Counted from the stretch's first letter, positions 44,031 through 55,929 are shown. The stretch: 64,000 bases of DNA from Biomphalaria glabrata (GCF_947242115.1 NC_074719.1:46114884-46178883); one strand, 5' to 3'. Notes: generated by a model from the letters alone, not told the origin. Numbers and translations are program-made.

Positions 44031-44066
44031 CGCGAACCCGAGAATGGAAGCCAGACAACATTTCCA

Positions 44067-45938
44067 TCGAGTCTATGACTGGATTTAACATTTCCATCGA
44101 GTCTATGACTGGATTTAACATTTCCATCGAGTCTATGACTGGATTTAACATTTTTATGGAGTCTATGACGTGAGTTAACATTTACATCAAGTCTACGACA
44201 TGATTTAACATTTCCATCGAGTCTATGACTGGATTTAACATTTTTATGGAGTCTATGACGTGAGTTAACATTTACATCAAGTCTACGACATGATTTAACA
44301 TTTCCATCGAGTCTACGACATGATTTAACATTTCCATCGAGTCTACGACATGATTTAACATTTCCATCGAGTCTACGACATGATTTAACATTTCCATCGA
44401 GTCTACGACATGATTTAACATTTCCATCGAGTCTACGACAAGATTTAACATTTCCATCGAGTCTACGACATGATTTAACATTTCCATCGAGTCTACGACA
44501 TGATTTAACATTTCCATCGAGTCTACGACATGATTTAACATTTCCATCGAGTCTATGACGTGAATTAACATTTACCTTGACATGATTTAACATTTTCATC
44601 GAGTCTACGACATGATTTAACATTTACATCGAGTTTATGAAATGATTTAACATTTACAACGAGTCTATCACACGATTTAATATTTTCTCGAGTCTATGAC
44701 ATGATTTAACATTTACCTCGAGTCTATGACATGATTTAATATTTACCTTGAGTTTATGACATGATTTAACATTTACCTCGAGTCTATGACAGGATTTAAC
44801 ATTTACCTCGAGTAAATGACATGATTTAACATTTCCATCGAGTCTACGACATGATTTAATATTTACATCGAGTTTATGAAATGATTTAACATTTACAACG
44901 AGTCTATCACACGATTTAATATTTTCTCGAGTCTATAACATGATTTAACATTTACCTCGAGTCTATGACATGATTTAATATTTACCTTGAGTCTATGACG
45001 TGAGTTAACATTTACATCAAGTCTACGACATGATTTAACATTTCCATCGAGTCTATGACTGGATTTAACATTTTTATGGAGTCTATGATTTGAGTTAACA
45101 TTTACATCAAGTCTACGACATGATTTAACATTTACCTCGAGTCTATGACAGGATTTAACATTTACCTCGAGTAAATGACATGATTTAACATTTCCATCGA
45201 GTCTACGACATGATTTAACATTTACATCGAGTTTATGAAATGATTTAACATTTACAACGAGTCTATCACATGATTTAATATTTTCTCGAGTCTATGACAT
45301 GATTTAACATTTACCTCGAGTCTATGACATGATTTAATATTTACCTCGAGTCTATGACATGATTTAACATTTACCTCGAGTCTATGACATGATTTAACAT
45401 TTACCTCGAGTAAATGACATGATTTAACATTTCCATCGAATCTATGACATGATTTAACATTTACATCGAGTCTATAACATGATTTAACAATTCCATCGAG
45501 TCTACGACATGATTTAACATTTACCTCGAGTCTATGACATGATTTAACATTTCCATCGAGTCTATGACATGATGTAATATTTCCATCGAGTCTATGACAT
45601 GATTTAACATTTTCATCGAGTCTACGACATGATTTAACATTAACATCGAGTCTATGACATGATTTAACATTTCCATTGAGTCTATGACATGATTTAACAT
45701 TTTCATCGAGTCTACGACATGATTTAACATTTACATCGAGTCTATGACATGATTTAACATTTCCATTGAGTCTATGACATGATTTAACATTTTCATCGAG
45801 TCTACGACATGATTTAACATTTACATCGAGTCTATGACATGATTTAACATTAACATCTAGCCTATGACATGATTTAACATTTACTTCGAGTCTATGACAT
45901 GATGTAATATTTCCATCGAGCCTATGACATGATTTACC
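44067..45938. repeat. 30-bp minisatellite, about 62 copies, in kelch intron A-B
   Basis: Units of the form GATTTAACATTTCCATCGAG and TCTACGACAT, 30 bp in register. Variants cluster into blocks that repeat (TTTTATGGAG with CGTGAGTTAAC; CTCGAGTAAATG), showing segmental duplication of several units. The array touches the splice donor of exon A. Because 30 is a multiple of three, long frames on - (236 and 353 residues) run through it; only the kelch part beyond 45943 is real. Confidence 0.96.
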
Positions 45939-45942
45939 ATAC

Positions 45943-46313
45943 CTCCTCACTTTGTTGACGCATGCATTTCGTAGCTTGTGAAATCCTCCAATAACATAAA
46001 CAAACTTCCCAAGGGCGACCACTCCAAAGTCCGACAAGTTCACGGTCTTGGCCCATCTCTCCGTGTGCACGTGATAGGACAAAATGGCGGAGAACTTCTC
46101 TTTCACGAGCAGGTAGCAGACGTCGCCCGTCCCTGACTTGTTGATGACGTAGAGTCTGTTTTCTGTGAATGGAACCACGTCCCGAGTCTTTAATGGTGAG
46201 TCTGTGTCTTGGCGAGCAGTCTGCTTTTTTTGAGTCGCCTTTGGCCGTGTCACATTGCTGGTTTTGTTTGGCATATTGTCCAGAAAATGTGGCAAATTGT
46301 GAATGACATTCAA
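45943..46313 (-). CDS. Kelch-repeat gene, exon A (5' limit uncertain)
   Basis: The frame reads RDVVPFTENRLYVINKSGTG, DVCYLLVKEKFSAILSYHVH, TERWAKTVNL and LGKFVYVIGGFHKLRNACVN, then KVRR, ending at donor GAG|GTATGG (45942). YHVHTERW...VIGG is a kelch half-blade, and the AG| left over is completed to Arg by exon B. Upstream in frame are MPNKTSNVTRPKATQKK and a stop just before GCACATGG near 46320. The start may be the ATG at 46271 or an acceptor nearby (one candidate is AAACAG near 46395, but in another frame). BTB and BACK domains of a KLHL protein were not found in the window. Kelch propellers typically act as substrate or actin docking modules; the specific role is unknown. Confidence 0.82.
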
Positions 46314-46567
46314 TCCATGTGCCTAGATCTAAATGCTTCCTCTTGATTTCATAAATGAATCTTCTGATAAGTTGATCATTTTGTTGGAAATCTGTTTTTA
46401 AAAAAAGATATATATGCAATGTATGAACTTCAGATATGTCAAATCTAACCAGCACAAAGGCTTTGTATTCAGGGCTTCCACATACTTAAGCCCGGCCCTA
46501 ATGTTTTAAAATCGTTGCAGTAGAGTGAGTAGACTATTGATAAAAGAGAATAGATCAAGAACACACT

Positions 46568-46790
46568 CTAATAAGATATGTCAATCTAATAAGATATGTC
46601 AATCTAATAAGATAGGTCAATCTAATAAGATAGGTCAATCTAATCTGTGGCATTTTACGTCTCAAGAGACGATCTTTTCCTTTTGCAACTTCTTGTGTGA
46701 CTAAAGAGGTCGATCCTTGATGCACAGCTGCGGTCACAGGTCAATCTAATAAGATTATTCCAATAAGATAGGTCAATCTAATGATAGGTC
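46568..46790. repeat. 18-bp repeat AATCTAATAAGATATGTC around an inserted LINE-like tail
   Basis: Five copies at 46568-46645 and two to three more at 46740-46790. They flank about 95 bp whose reverse complement recurs at 51037-51132 (GATCGTCTCTTGAGACGTAA, ATGCC, CCTCTTTAGTCACACAAGAA). Confidence 0.8.
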
Positions 46791-46855
46791 TTAATATGTG
46801 CCTCAAGTACTCCGTTTATACTAATTTTATACACCGAAGATAAACACTTTAGCTA

Positions 46856-46856
46856 A

Positions 46857-46892
<36 letters not shown>

Positions 46893-46923
46893 ATCTCTCT
46901 TTCTCTCTCTCTCTATCTCTCTT

Positions 46924-47006
<83 letters not shown>
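46856..47006. repeat. (CT)n microsatellite
   Basis: 150 bp of nearly pure CT with scattered TTT interruptions. Confidence 0.95.
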
Positions 47007-47012
<6 letters not shown>

Positions 47013-47014
47013 CA

Positions 47015-47145
47015 ATTCAATGACCGTCAACAACTGTCGGGCACCCATTAGAAATGAGTGGACATCGTGACATCCTAAAAATCCCGAAATTAAAAATCAC
47101 AGTGTTCACTGGACTTCAAACTCGATCTTGTGGGTGCAAACAAAG
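47015..47145 (-). mobile_element. SINE family B fragment
   Basis: GGGCACCCATTAGAAATGAG, TGGACATCGTGACATCC and TAAAAATCCCGAAATTAAAA correspond to the reverse complement of the central part of family B. Confidence 0.5.
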
Positions 47146-47149
47146 ACTA

Positions 47150-48370
47150 GCAGTTGAACATGCCAGTCATCAAATCATCTAACACAGAACCCTACGAGCA
47201 CAGAGCATAAGAAAGACCTAGAAAAGTCTGTCATTATAAAATCCAAACCAAGGTTTAAAAAAAAATAACCTTAATCTTCATATCGAGTATTGCACCTTTC
47301 AACAGATCGTCGTCTCATTTTATCCGCCGCGCCTCCTTGTATTATTAAAAATAAAATTAAATTAAAAAATTCTTAACATTGATTTTCAAATATTTTAAAA
47401 CTAGAATCTATAAATAACTTACCCCCTTTTTTAAAGCTAGTAGGCCTATAGTTTAAATGTGTGTAACCAACATGTCCCTGAACTCAATCGGTGTAAAATG
47501 TAGAATGTGCTCCAGCAAGAGAAGCACACATTCCCAAGAAGCTTAGAACTTACATTGGTGACTATCAGGTACAGATTATACCGACAGATTGTACACATCT
47601 AGATCTCCTTATAATCTGACGTGTAATTAAACCAACTCACCACCCCCCACCCCCGGCCCCCATTTTCTCTTTCATTTCCTTGTTCTTTTTTTTTTAAAGA
47701 GCTCACAACATTCCCCTCCCCCCCATATTTACCTTTAAACACTCACACATTGAGTGCTGGAGTGTAAAGAACAAAAATCTATAAACAACTTTTTGTCACA
47801 ACTTTAAAGATTTAAAAACAAACAAAAAAATAGGGAGAAAAAGAAAATCAAATGAAATTTGTCTGTGTATAGCGTAATGGGTGGAAAGGAGGGGGGGGGA
47901 TACATTAGCGGTTCTCAAAAAATGAATTAGGAGCATTGCACTTTAATGTTGATTAGTTTTCGACCACCATTCTCTAATATAAAATGTGGCTACGCTGACA
48001 TACTATAACAAATGTTATTAACTGTCGTTGGGTTATGTTTTGATATCCAGACAAGTAAGACAACTACATCTTGTAGACGTACGTCTTAGGTTGAGTCTTA
48101 ACTTAAGACATACGTTTGAATAAAATCTGGAAATCCTTCTTCACATTTTAATCATTTCGATTTTTATTCACAAACATTGAAAGCGCTTTTAGTATCAGTG
48201 TATTTATATACTAAATACGAATTTAATCACAAAATTTATAGCGATATATGTAACAAAATATAAAAACCACATAAAGGAGTTACGTTTTCACAACAATCAA
48301 GGTTAACATCGCTCAGAAATTGTGCCAACTTCACAATCATTAGGTTGACTACTGTCTTCTGTTGTAGACA
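47150..48370. other. AT-rich spacer, nothing recognised
   Basis: About 1.2 kb, with C-rich (47642-47660, 47714) and G-rich (47891) runs. No gene. Confidence 0.45.
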
Positions 48371-48384
48371 CATATACGTACTGT

Positions 48385-48543
48385 CAGTGCTTTTTTTTTT
48401 TGTATTAAAAAAAAAAATAGGTCCCGGTACTCAGTAGTTCATTGCTTTTAACTACAAAAAAAAAATTAATAATATACGTTAAAATATAAGAAAAGTAATA
48501 ATATTTTCCAAAAATGTGCCCGTACGCACCAAAAAAAGCCCTG
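48385..48543. mobile_element. Small non-autonomous hAT element (159 bp)
   Basis: Left CAGTGCTTTTTTTTTTTG and right, inverted, CAGGGCTTTTTTTGG. The 8-bp flanks CGTACTGT (48377-48384) and CGTAATGT (48544-48551) differ at one base, consistent with an aged target duplication. Confidence 0.75.
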
Positions 48544-49017
48544 CGTAATGTTTCGTCGTATGTGGTTTTAGCAATGTAATCTTCTACTAAAAACAAAATA
48601 AAGGAGATATGCTTTTCACCAAAGATAAAGTGTGAATAAGGAAATTCTTTACTTGGTAAGGGAGGGTCTTTTAAAGAACTAAACAAAATAGCGTAAGGGT
48701 AACCCTGGGTAATTACTGGTCCCAAAGAAATATCTAGACGATGTGTCCGTTTCTTGGAACGCGGAATGCATTCAACACGTTAAAATTATTTCGTTACCTG
48801 GCCCCTAAACAGCCTAAATGAAAGAAAACTATATGGAGAACTCCCTGAGTTGGAAACCACTGCACAGTTCATCTCGTAGACTTGTCTAGTCATCTGAACG
48901 CTTCAATGTAACAATGAGGGGGGGGGGGAAGATAGTTTGAAAGAAGAGACATTAACAGAAGATAAAGTGTCAGGTGGTTTTAGTTAACAAAGATAATTGA
49001 AGCTTTGGTGTCTTTAG

Positions 49018-50940
49018 ATAAACTGACGTAGTATAAATTAACAGCAGATGAACTGACGTAGCATAAATAAACAGCAGATAAACTGACGTAGTATAAATTA
49101 ACAACAGATAAACTGACGTAGTATAAATTAACAACAGATAAACTGACGCAGTATAAATTAACAACAGATAAACTGACGTAGTATAAATTAACAACGGATA
49201 AACTGACGTAGTATAAATTAACAACAGATAAACTGACGTGGTATAAATTAACAGCAGATAAACTGACGTGCTATAAATTAACAACAGATAAACTGACGTA
49301 GTATAAATTAACAACAGATAAACTGACGTAGTATAAATTGACAATAGATAAACTGACGTAGTATAAATTAACAATAGATAAACTGACGTAGTATAAATTA
49401 ACAACAGATAAACTGACGTAGTATAAATTAACAACGGATAAACTGACGTAGTATAAATTAACAATAGATAAACTGACGTAGTATAAATTAACAATAGATA
49501 AACTGACGTAGTATAAATTAACAATAGATAAACTGACGTAGTATAAATTAACAACAGGTAAACTGACGTAGTATAAATTAACAGCAGATAAACTGACGTA
49601 GTATAAATTAACATTCGATAAACTGACGTAGTATAAATTAACAACGGATAAGCTGACGTAGTATAAATTAACATTAGATAAACTGACGTAGTATAAATTA
49701 ACATTAGATAAACTGACGTAGTATAAATTAACATTAGATAAACTGACGTAGTATAAATTAACATTAGATAAACTGACGTAGTATAAATGAACAATAGATA
49801 AACTGACCTAGTATAAATGAACATTAGATAAACTGACGTAGTATAAATTAACAGCAGATAAACTGACGTAGTATAAATTAACAGCAGATAAACTGACGTA
49901 GTATAAATTAACAGCAGATAAACTGACGTAGTATAAATTAACAACAGATAAACTGACGTAGTATAAATTAACAACAGATTAACTGACGTAGTATAAATTA
50001 ACAACAGATAAACTGATGTAGTATAAATTAACATTAGATAAACTGACGTAGTATAAATTAACAACAGATAAACTGACGTAGTATAAATTAACAGCAGATA
50101 AACTGACGTAGTATAAATTAACAACAGATAAACTGATGTAGTATAAATTAACATTAGATAAACTGACGTAGTATAAATTAACAACAGATAAACTGACGTA
50201 GTATAAATTAACAGCAGATAAACTGACGTAGTATAAATTAACAACAGATAAACTGACCTAGTATAAATTAACAACAGATAAACTGACCTAGTATAAATTA
50301 ACAACAGATAAACTGACCTAGTATAAATTAACAGCAGATAAACTGACGTAGTATAAATTAACAGCAGATAAACTGACGTAGTATAAATTAACAGCAGATA
50401 AACTGACGTAGTATAAATTAACAACAGATAAACTGATGTAGTATAAATTAAAATAGATAAACTGACCTAGTATAAATTAACAACAGATAAACTGACCTAG
50501 TATAAATTAACAACAGATAAGCTGACGTAGTATAAATTAACAACGGATAAACTGACGTAGTATAAATTAACAACGGATAAACTGACGTAGTATAAACTAA
50601 CAACGGATAAACTGACGTAGTATAAATTAACAATAGATAAACTGATGTAGTATAAATTAACAATAGATAAACTGACGTAGTATAAATTAACAATAGATAA
50701 ACTGATGTAGTATAAATTAACAACAGATAAACTGACGTAGTATAAATTAACAGATAAACTGACGTAGTATAAATTAACAACAGATAAACTGACGTAGAAT
50801 AAATTAACAGCAGATTAACTGACGTAGTATAAATTAACAACAGATAAACTGACGTAGTATAAATTAACAACAGATAAACTGACGTAGTATAAATTAACAA
50901 CAGATAAACTGACGTAGTATAAATTAACAATAGATAAACC
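49018..50940. repeat. 30-bp minisatellite, about 64 copies
   Basis: Unit AACTGACGTAGTATAAATTA plus ACAACAGATA. Variation is confined mostly to the ACAACAG block (ACAATAG, ACATTAG, ACAGCAG, ACAACGG). One unit near 50448 is a base short, and one near 50750 lost about nine bases, which split the - strand frame into 484 and 165 residues (LLLIYTTSVY repeats). An isolated two-unit outlier lies at 51270-51310. Codon content is dictated by the unit; not a gene. Confidence 0.97.
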
Positions 50941-51036
50941 ACCACTTCGAGCCTACGAAATAGTTTTTTATATGTGCAAACCTCCGTTGCCTAACGGCTT
51001 AACTCAAACAAGGGAAAAGCGTAAGACGATGACATG

Positions 51037-51132
51037 ACCTGTGACCGCTGTTGCCTACCAAGGAATGACCTCTTTAGGCACACCAGAAGTCGCAAAGGGA
51101 ACAGATCGTCTCTCGTGACGTAAAATGCCTCA
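51037..51132 (+). repeat. ~95-bp dispersed repeat, inverted relative to 46648-46740
   Basis: GACCTGTGACCGCTGTTGCC, GACCTCTTTAGGCACACCAG and GATCGTCTCTCGTGACGTAA. Translated, CDRCCLPRNDLFRHTRS resembles the terminal zinc finger of LINE ORF2 proteins, so it may be a LINE 3' remnant. Confidence 0.5.
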
Positions 51133-51318
51133 GAAAGTAGAGATATTGATACTGTCATTGGTGACATGCAGTAAATAGGCTTCTCGAGAAGAGGCTTTGA
51201 TTCGCAAGTAAGACCCCAGGTTTAGTGTAGCAGGATTATCTACAGTCTTATTAACAGGGTCGAATTTACAACGGATAAACTGACGTAGTATAAATTAACA
51301 TTAGATAAACAACCACAA

Positions 51319-51525
51319 TTTAGACTTGAAAAGGCCCATCCATCCATACAAGTGCCTCCATAGCCCATGATGGGCCCTGGTCTGTTCTAGCACATCTTTC
51401 CATTCTGATCAATCCTGGGCTTTACGTCTCCATGCCCGGACTCTAGCTGTTGTAGATCTGCCTCTACGTCATCAAGCCACCGTGCTCGTGATCTGCCTTT
51501 TGGGGCACCTGCCTTTTGGTTTTTG
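51319..51525 (-). mobile_element. LINE ORF2 C-terminal fragment
   Basis: The - strand reads APKGRSRARWLDDVEADLQQ, then LESGHGDVKPRIDQNGKMC, a stop, and PGPIMGYGG-like text. It parallels 'GRPRARW.D.VE.DL......W...A.DR..W......ARAHHGL' of LINE C-termini. One in-frame stop. Confidence 0.75.
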
Positions 51526-51597
51526 CAGGTGAACAATCTTTTGCTCCTCTGTTCACTGACATTCTTTCGTTTTGACCTGCCCAGCTTAATGCTTAAT

Positions 51598-51770
51598 GGA
51601 TGGCTGCCTGGTCGTGCGGTTTGCACGCTGGATTGTCGTTCAGATATATCGATGGTCCCGGGTTCAAACCCTGCCCGCGCCCATCCCCCGTCGTCCTGCG
51701 GGAGGTTTGGACTAGGAAGTAATTATCTTCAACTCTGAAGGAACATCCGAAACATTTTACAAACAATGTT
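51598..51770 (+). mobile_element. tRNA-derived SINE, family A (complete)
   Basis: ATGGCTGCCTGGTCGTGCGG, GGGTTCAAACCCTGCCCG (B box), GTCGTCCTGCGGGAGGTTTG and GAACATCCGAAACATTTTAC. A well-preserved copy lying across the start of the LINE fragment to its left. Confidence 0.88.
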
Positions 51771-52209
51771 CCTTTGAAAAGGCCCTAACCTGTTGGAAAT
51801 ATGGGGCCCCTTCTATGGCCACTTTTCTTATGCTCTATCTACAATTGTTTTTTAAATGTCTCATTTCTGGGGGCCCCAAGGCAAGCGGGGGCACGAAGAT
51901 ATAACTTATGTTGCGTATAGGTAAATCTAGCACTGCACATTGGCAGTATAACATTGCCTTTAGGACCCCACCTGTCAATATGGGCTGATTTATGAAATAA
52001 GGCAAGTAGCATTCCTTCAGTTCGATTTAAATTTACTGAAGCACTGACATTCAGCTTCAATAGGGCTTAATAGGGCTTAAATAGGGCTTAAATAGGGCTT
52101 TTGACAGAAATCTTTGTGCGTGGAGGAGAAATTATAAAGAAAAATAAAGATAATACTCCAGATTAAAGATTGTAACTATAAAATAAAGATAGTTCCCGAA
52201 TCTAGAGCA

Positions 52210-52425
52210 TAAAAATAATAAATTATGGCTTTTATATAGCGGTACTTTCATGTTTATAGCATGCTCAGAGCGCTATGGTCCTATCTCATTTGTGGACCAG
52301 TGGGTGGAGAAGGTTTTCCGTGCTGCCTTTAGGCGCTCAGTAAACACAACTCTGCTCGAATCGGGTGTCGAACCTCGAGCCCCCAAGTTCAAGCCTCTCG
52401 ACCACGCTTCCTGATAGTAGATAGA
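52210..52425 (-). mobile_element. tRNA-derived SINE, family C
   Basis: On the - strand: GAAGCGTGGTCGAGAGGCTT (A-box region), GAGGTTCGACACCCGATTCG (B box), GGCAGCACGGAAAACCTTCT, GGTCCACAAATGAGATAGG and a TATAAAAGCCATAATTTATT tail. The head resembles a serine-type tRNA. Confidence 0.82.
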
Positions 52426-52429
52426 AAGA

Positions 52430-52627
52430 TAATACCAGAAATGTAGGAACTACTAAATACGCTAGGAGAATGAAGAATACAATAGAGATCTATTAAAGTT
52501 TAACTTTGGTATTAATAAACTTAGATCTGGGTTTCTTTAACAATAAAAAAAAAAAAAGGATTTATTTCTGTTAGTTCTTCTACCTTAACTTATATGGCCC
52601 CTTTAAAGCAATAGAGTTGGCACCCCT

Positions 52628-52669
<42 letters not shown>

Positions 52670-53290
52670 AATAAAGTTTAAGAAAGTAAACATGAATAAC
52701 AAAGCCGTTTTTTTTTTTTTTTTTGTGTGTTCTCGTAAGATAATATTTTCAGCCGTAACAGCAACAGAGATAAGAGTAGACTAACATTCTCTTATCTGAG
52801 GTGAGAGGTTAAACTGTGTAAGTTCGATCTTTTAAATCCGTCACATTCGTCTCCTGCCACCCCCCATTCCCCGGTCCCCCCTTGTTCTTTCTATGTCCGT
52901 CTCTTTTATCTCACAAGTTCTGCTGACATTTCACGGGCGGTAAGTCAGGTCAAAAGATTCATTTATCAATCAAGAGTTGTCGTACTCGAAGAAGAAAAGA
53001 GAAGATATATATATATATTCATTCGTATCGCAAGATCAGTGATTGATTATCGATTATATTTTTTTTTTGTAATCAGAAGTTTTATGTGCATGCAGATTTG
53101 CATATAGGTCAATAACAGACTCGTGAATTGAAAGGAATGATATAGGTAGGGCTTAAAAAAGGATTGTGGGATTTTGGGGTTAGGCTAATTTACGCGCGAT
53201 AGTTGCCTAAAGTTTCGATAGCTGGGTAAATCTATTGCTGGCGAGGATTAAAACGTAGAACTTGAAGCCGGTTTCACAGGGCCGTATTTA
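52430..53290. other. Spacer with microsatellites
   Basis: (CT)n at 52629-52672, poly-T at about 52709-52725 and (TA)n near 53006. No gene. Confidence 0.45.
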
Positions 53291-53297
53291 AGTTACT

Positions 53298-53450
53298 TTA
53301 ACTCTTTCTCTCCTAGCTGACGATGCCAACGTTGATTTGACCCCCAATAAACTAAATTGATTCTCGGATGTAGAAACTTTAATTTGTGTTGTGTAAAAAG
53401 AGCATACATTCTCCTAAAATTCAATACCAAATATAACATTTTCTGAGAAT
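53298..53450. mobile_element. TTAA MITE family, left portion
   Basis: TTTAACTCTTTCTCTCCTAG, then ACTTTAATTTGTGTTGTGTA and AAAAGAGCATACATTCTCCT, as in 62858-63068. The right terminus is missing. Confidence 0.65.
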
Positions 53451-54204
53451 GGCGCGAAGGGGGTTCAATCAACCCGGGCCCACGACCATAAAGGGCCCTC
53501 AGCCTGTAGCGTAGCAACAATGCGCAACGGGGCTCATTGTGTTTTGGCCCATTACTTATGACCAGCTAGGGCCCACATGAAAACTTATTGATATATGACA
53601 CCAGAGTGAACAAAATAATAAAACCTTTGTAAGAACTGATTTTTTTTTAATCTAAAAAGCTCCCTCAAAATGCCATAAACTTTATACTAAAACTTTATAT
53701 TCGTTTTAAGACGGTGTTTTAAGCTAGAGTGAGTTTACCAGCGGCTTGGATTACTTTAATATAAGAAACTTCTTTCCGTCTGGTTTTTTGTAATGCTGTC
53801 TAGTCCTGATCGTGCATTTGAGGTGACAGTTGTTGCCGGATAGCTTTATTCTTTTTTTCCACTGATATATCCATAAAACCATTAATAGTATTACAGGAAT
53901 TGGTGTGGGATAGAAAGAGAGAGAGTTTGGTTAAGAGAAAAATAAACAATATGTGCTGTAAAGAAAACAAAAGGGCTGCAATAACAATTAGGTCCATCGG
54001 GATCAGCTGCCAATTATTCAATTTTTTGAAAGCTCAATTTGTTTCTTTTTTTCTGTATTTAAAATAAAAAAAAAAATGGTTAAAGCATTTGATGGCATAA
54101 AATGAGTATAGCATTAAAAATAAATAAATAAAATAAAATAGTGCACATGTATTTGATCATGAATGATATTTTTCTTTACTTTACCTACACCTAGTCTATT
54201 AGAC

Positions 54205-54400
54205 TGTTGGGGCACCATGCAAGACTCGTCGACCGTCTTTCTCCATTCCGCTCTGTCTTTTTGCCTTAGTTAGAACCTCTTTCATTGGCAAGCCATTCCA
54301 TTATGTTATCCTCCCATCGCTTTCTCTGTCTGCCTCTTCTTCTTCTTCTCCCTGGTACTGTTCCCTGAAGGAAGGTCTTTGCGAGCCCCGAAGATCTTGT
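54205..54400 (-). mobile_element. LINE ORF2 C-terminal remnant
   Basis: Same region as 26783-27005 and in the same orientation: GTTGGGGCACCATGCAAGAC, CTTTCTCCATTCCGCTC, GCCATTCCATTATGTTATCC and CCTTCGGG-type end. Several indels. Confidence 0.6.
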
Positions 54401-54439
54401 AATCTGGCCATAGATAAAGCAAAAAGTGAACTGAAGAAG

Positions 54440-54893
54440 ATATAGAATGAAGTGTAAAAATAGAGGCTGCTGAAGTAGCTGGGTCTTGATACTAGAATGA
54501 AGTGTAAAAATAGAGGCTGCTGAAGTAGCTGGGTCTTGATACTAGAATGAAGTGTAAAAATACGGGCTGCTGAAGTAGGTGTGTCTTGATACTAGAATGA
54601 AGTGTAAAAATAGAGGCTGCTGAAGTAGCTGGGTCTTGATACTAGAATGAAGTGTAAAAATAGAGGCTACTGAAGTAGCTGGGTCTTGATACTAGAATGA
54701 AGTGTAAAAATAGAGGCTGCTGAAGTAGCTGGGTCTTGATACTAGAATGAAGTGTAAAAATACGGGCTGCTGAAGTAGGTGTGTCTTGATACTAGAATGA
54801 AGTGTAAAAATAGAGGCTGCTGAAGTAGCTGGGTCTTGATACTAGAATGAAGTGTAAAAATAGAGGCTACTGAAGTAGCTGGGTCTTGATACA
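54440..54893. repeat. 50-bp minisatellite, about 9 copies, 4-unit higher-order repeat
   Basis: Unit ACTAGAATGAAGTGTAAAAA, TAGAGGCTGCTGAAGTAGCT, GGGTCTTGAT. The variant with TACGGGCTGC and AGGTGTGTC recurs 200 bp apart (54561 and 54761), indicating duplication of a four-unit block. Confidence 0.95.
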
Positions 54894-54924
54894 ATTTTTT
54901 TTCGCTCTACACGATTGCGGAAAG

Positions 54925-55119
54925 CAGGGGCGTAGCTAGGAATTTTTTTATCATTTGGGGGCCCTGGGGGGGGGGGGGCTTTGCCTCTTAAGGTGTCCCT
55001 GCATTTTGCGTAATATTTAGTATCAATATAAAAACACTCATTTGGGGCCCCTTTAAGTGGGGGCCCCGGTGGGATTTTTGAATTCTCCCTCACCTCCCCC
55101 CACCCTAGCTACGCCACTG
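54925..55119. mobile_element. Non-autonomous hAT element (195 bp)
   Basis: Left CAGGGGCGTAGCTAGG and right, inverted, CAGTGGCGTAGCTAGGGTGG. 8-bp flanks GCGGAAAG and GCAGAAAG differ at one base. The interior has G-runs and GGGGCCCC blocks. A right end of a related element (CCTTGCTACGCCACTG) is at 56392-56407. Confidence 0.87.
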
Positions 55120-55129
55120 GCAGAAAGTT

Positions 55130-55740
55130 AAAAGGCAGTTCGATTTGCCTACTAAGAAGAGAAAATTCAATGACTTTTAAACTCAACGTATTTTAACGTA
55201 CTATCGAAGCCATTGTTTCTCAATAACATGACAGATTTCATGGGCTTAAAAAGTGATCAAAATGTTTGAGTCGTTAAAACTTAGTTTCATAGTTTTCAAT
55301 TCACGTGCAGACGGCAAAGAGATTGATGACGTCAGCATGCTTCTAGTCTCATCTGACACCGAAGATATTGATATAGAATAGTGTTCAGAGATGCAATCCT
55401 CAAAAGAAGCCTTTTATAACATTTCAAGTCTGTGTTCAATATGAATTTGACTGTTTTTTTTTCTTTGTTTGTTTGTTTTTAATAGACAACTACATGGGAT
55501 TTGGCTGGTTTTTTGTTGTTTTTATTTGCCATATACAATTTCATTTTATCATCAAGTTTTTCAAACATTTTCCCAGCATGCATCTCGTTTCTCACTTTGT
55601 ATCAGTTTGTTCAGCATAGCGGCCATTTTCGAAATTTCGATTGATCAAAAATTGTTTTAAAATGTCTATGATACAGAGCAAGTTGGCTTCAGTTGGTTTT
55701 CTTTCCATTTAGAAACAGACAAAAGTTTAGAAATAGATGC
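55130..55740. other. Spacer, nothing recognised
   Basis: AT-rich, noncoding; no element ends detected. Confidence 0.45.
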
Positions 55741-55744
55741 ACTG

Positions 55745-55925
55745 ATCTTATCTTATCTTATATAATACAGACGTTACTTCAAAAAAAGAAGATGATTACG
55801 TCCTTCGCGCCATGCATTTAGTCATGCATATTAACCAATGACTTAAATTCCGCCAAGTCACTGGTTTTACTGGCTAGCTCAGGCAACCCATTCCATGCTC
55901 TAGGGAAGAAGGAGTATCTGCTTAG
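55745..55925 (-). mobile_element. LINE 3' end, (TCTTA)n-tailed family
   Basis: (TCTTA)n tail, TATAATACAGACGTTACTTC, family 3' UTR and the reverse-strand codons for WNGLPELASKTSDLAEFKSL. A few bases of the CDS are deleted relative to 14968. Confidence 0.78.
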
Positions 55926-55929
55926 AAGG

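Noticed and set aside
43913-44623. 236-residue - strand frame (HRLDGNVKSC)
   Set aside because: Intronic 30-bp array; only the portion beyond the splice donor at 45943 in the neighbouring frame shows protein-family signal.
44067-45938. Independent gene containing HRLDGNVKSC repeats fused to kelch
   Set aside because: Splice phases from exon A to exon B fit exactly at the donor before the array, so the array is intronic; read-through is only a minor possibility covered in findings.
48970-50424. 484-residue frame of LLLIYTTSVY repeats resembling a membrane protein
   Set aside because: It is the shadow of a perfect 30-bp tandem array; a single unit one base short ends it, and variation follows the DNA unit, not codon positions.
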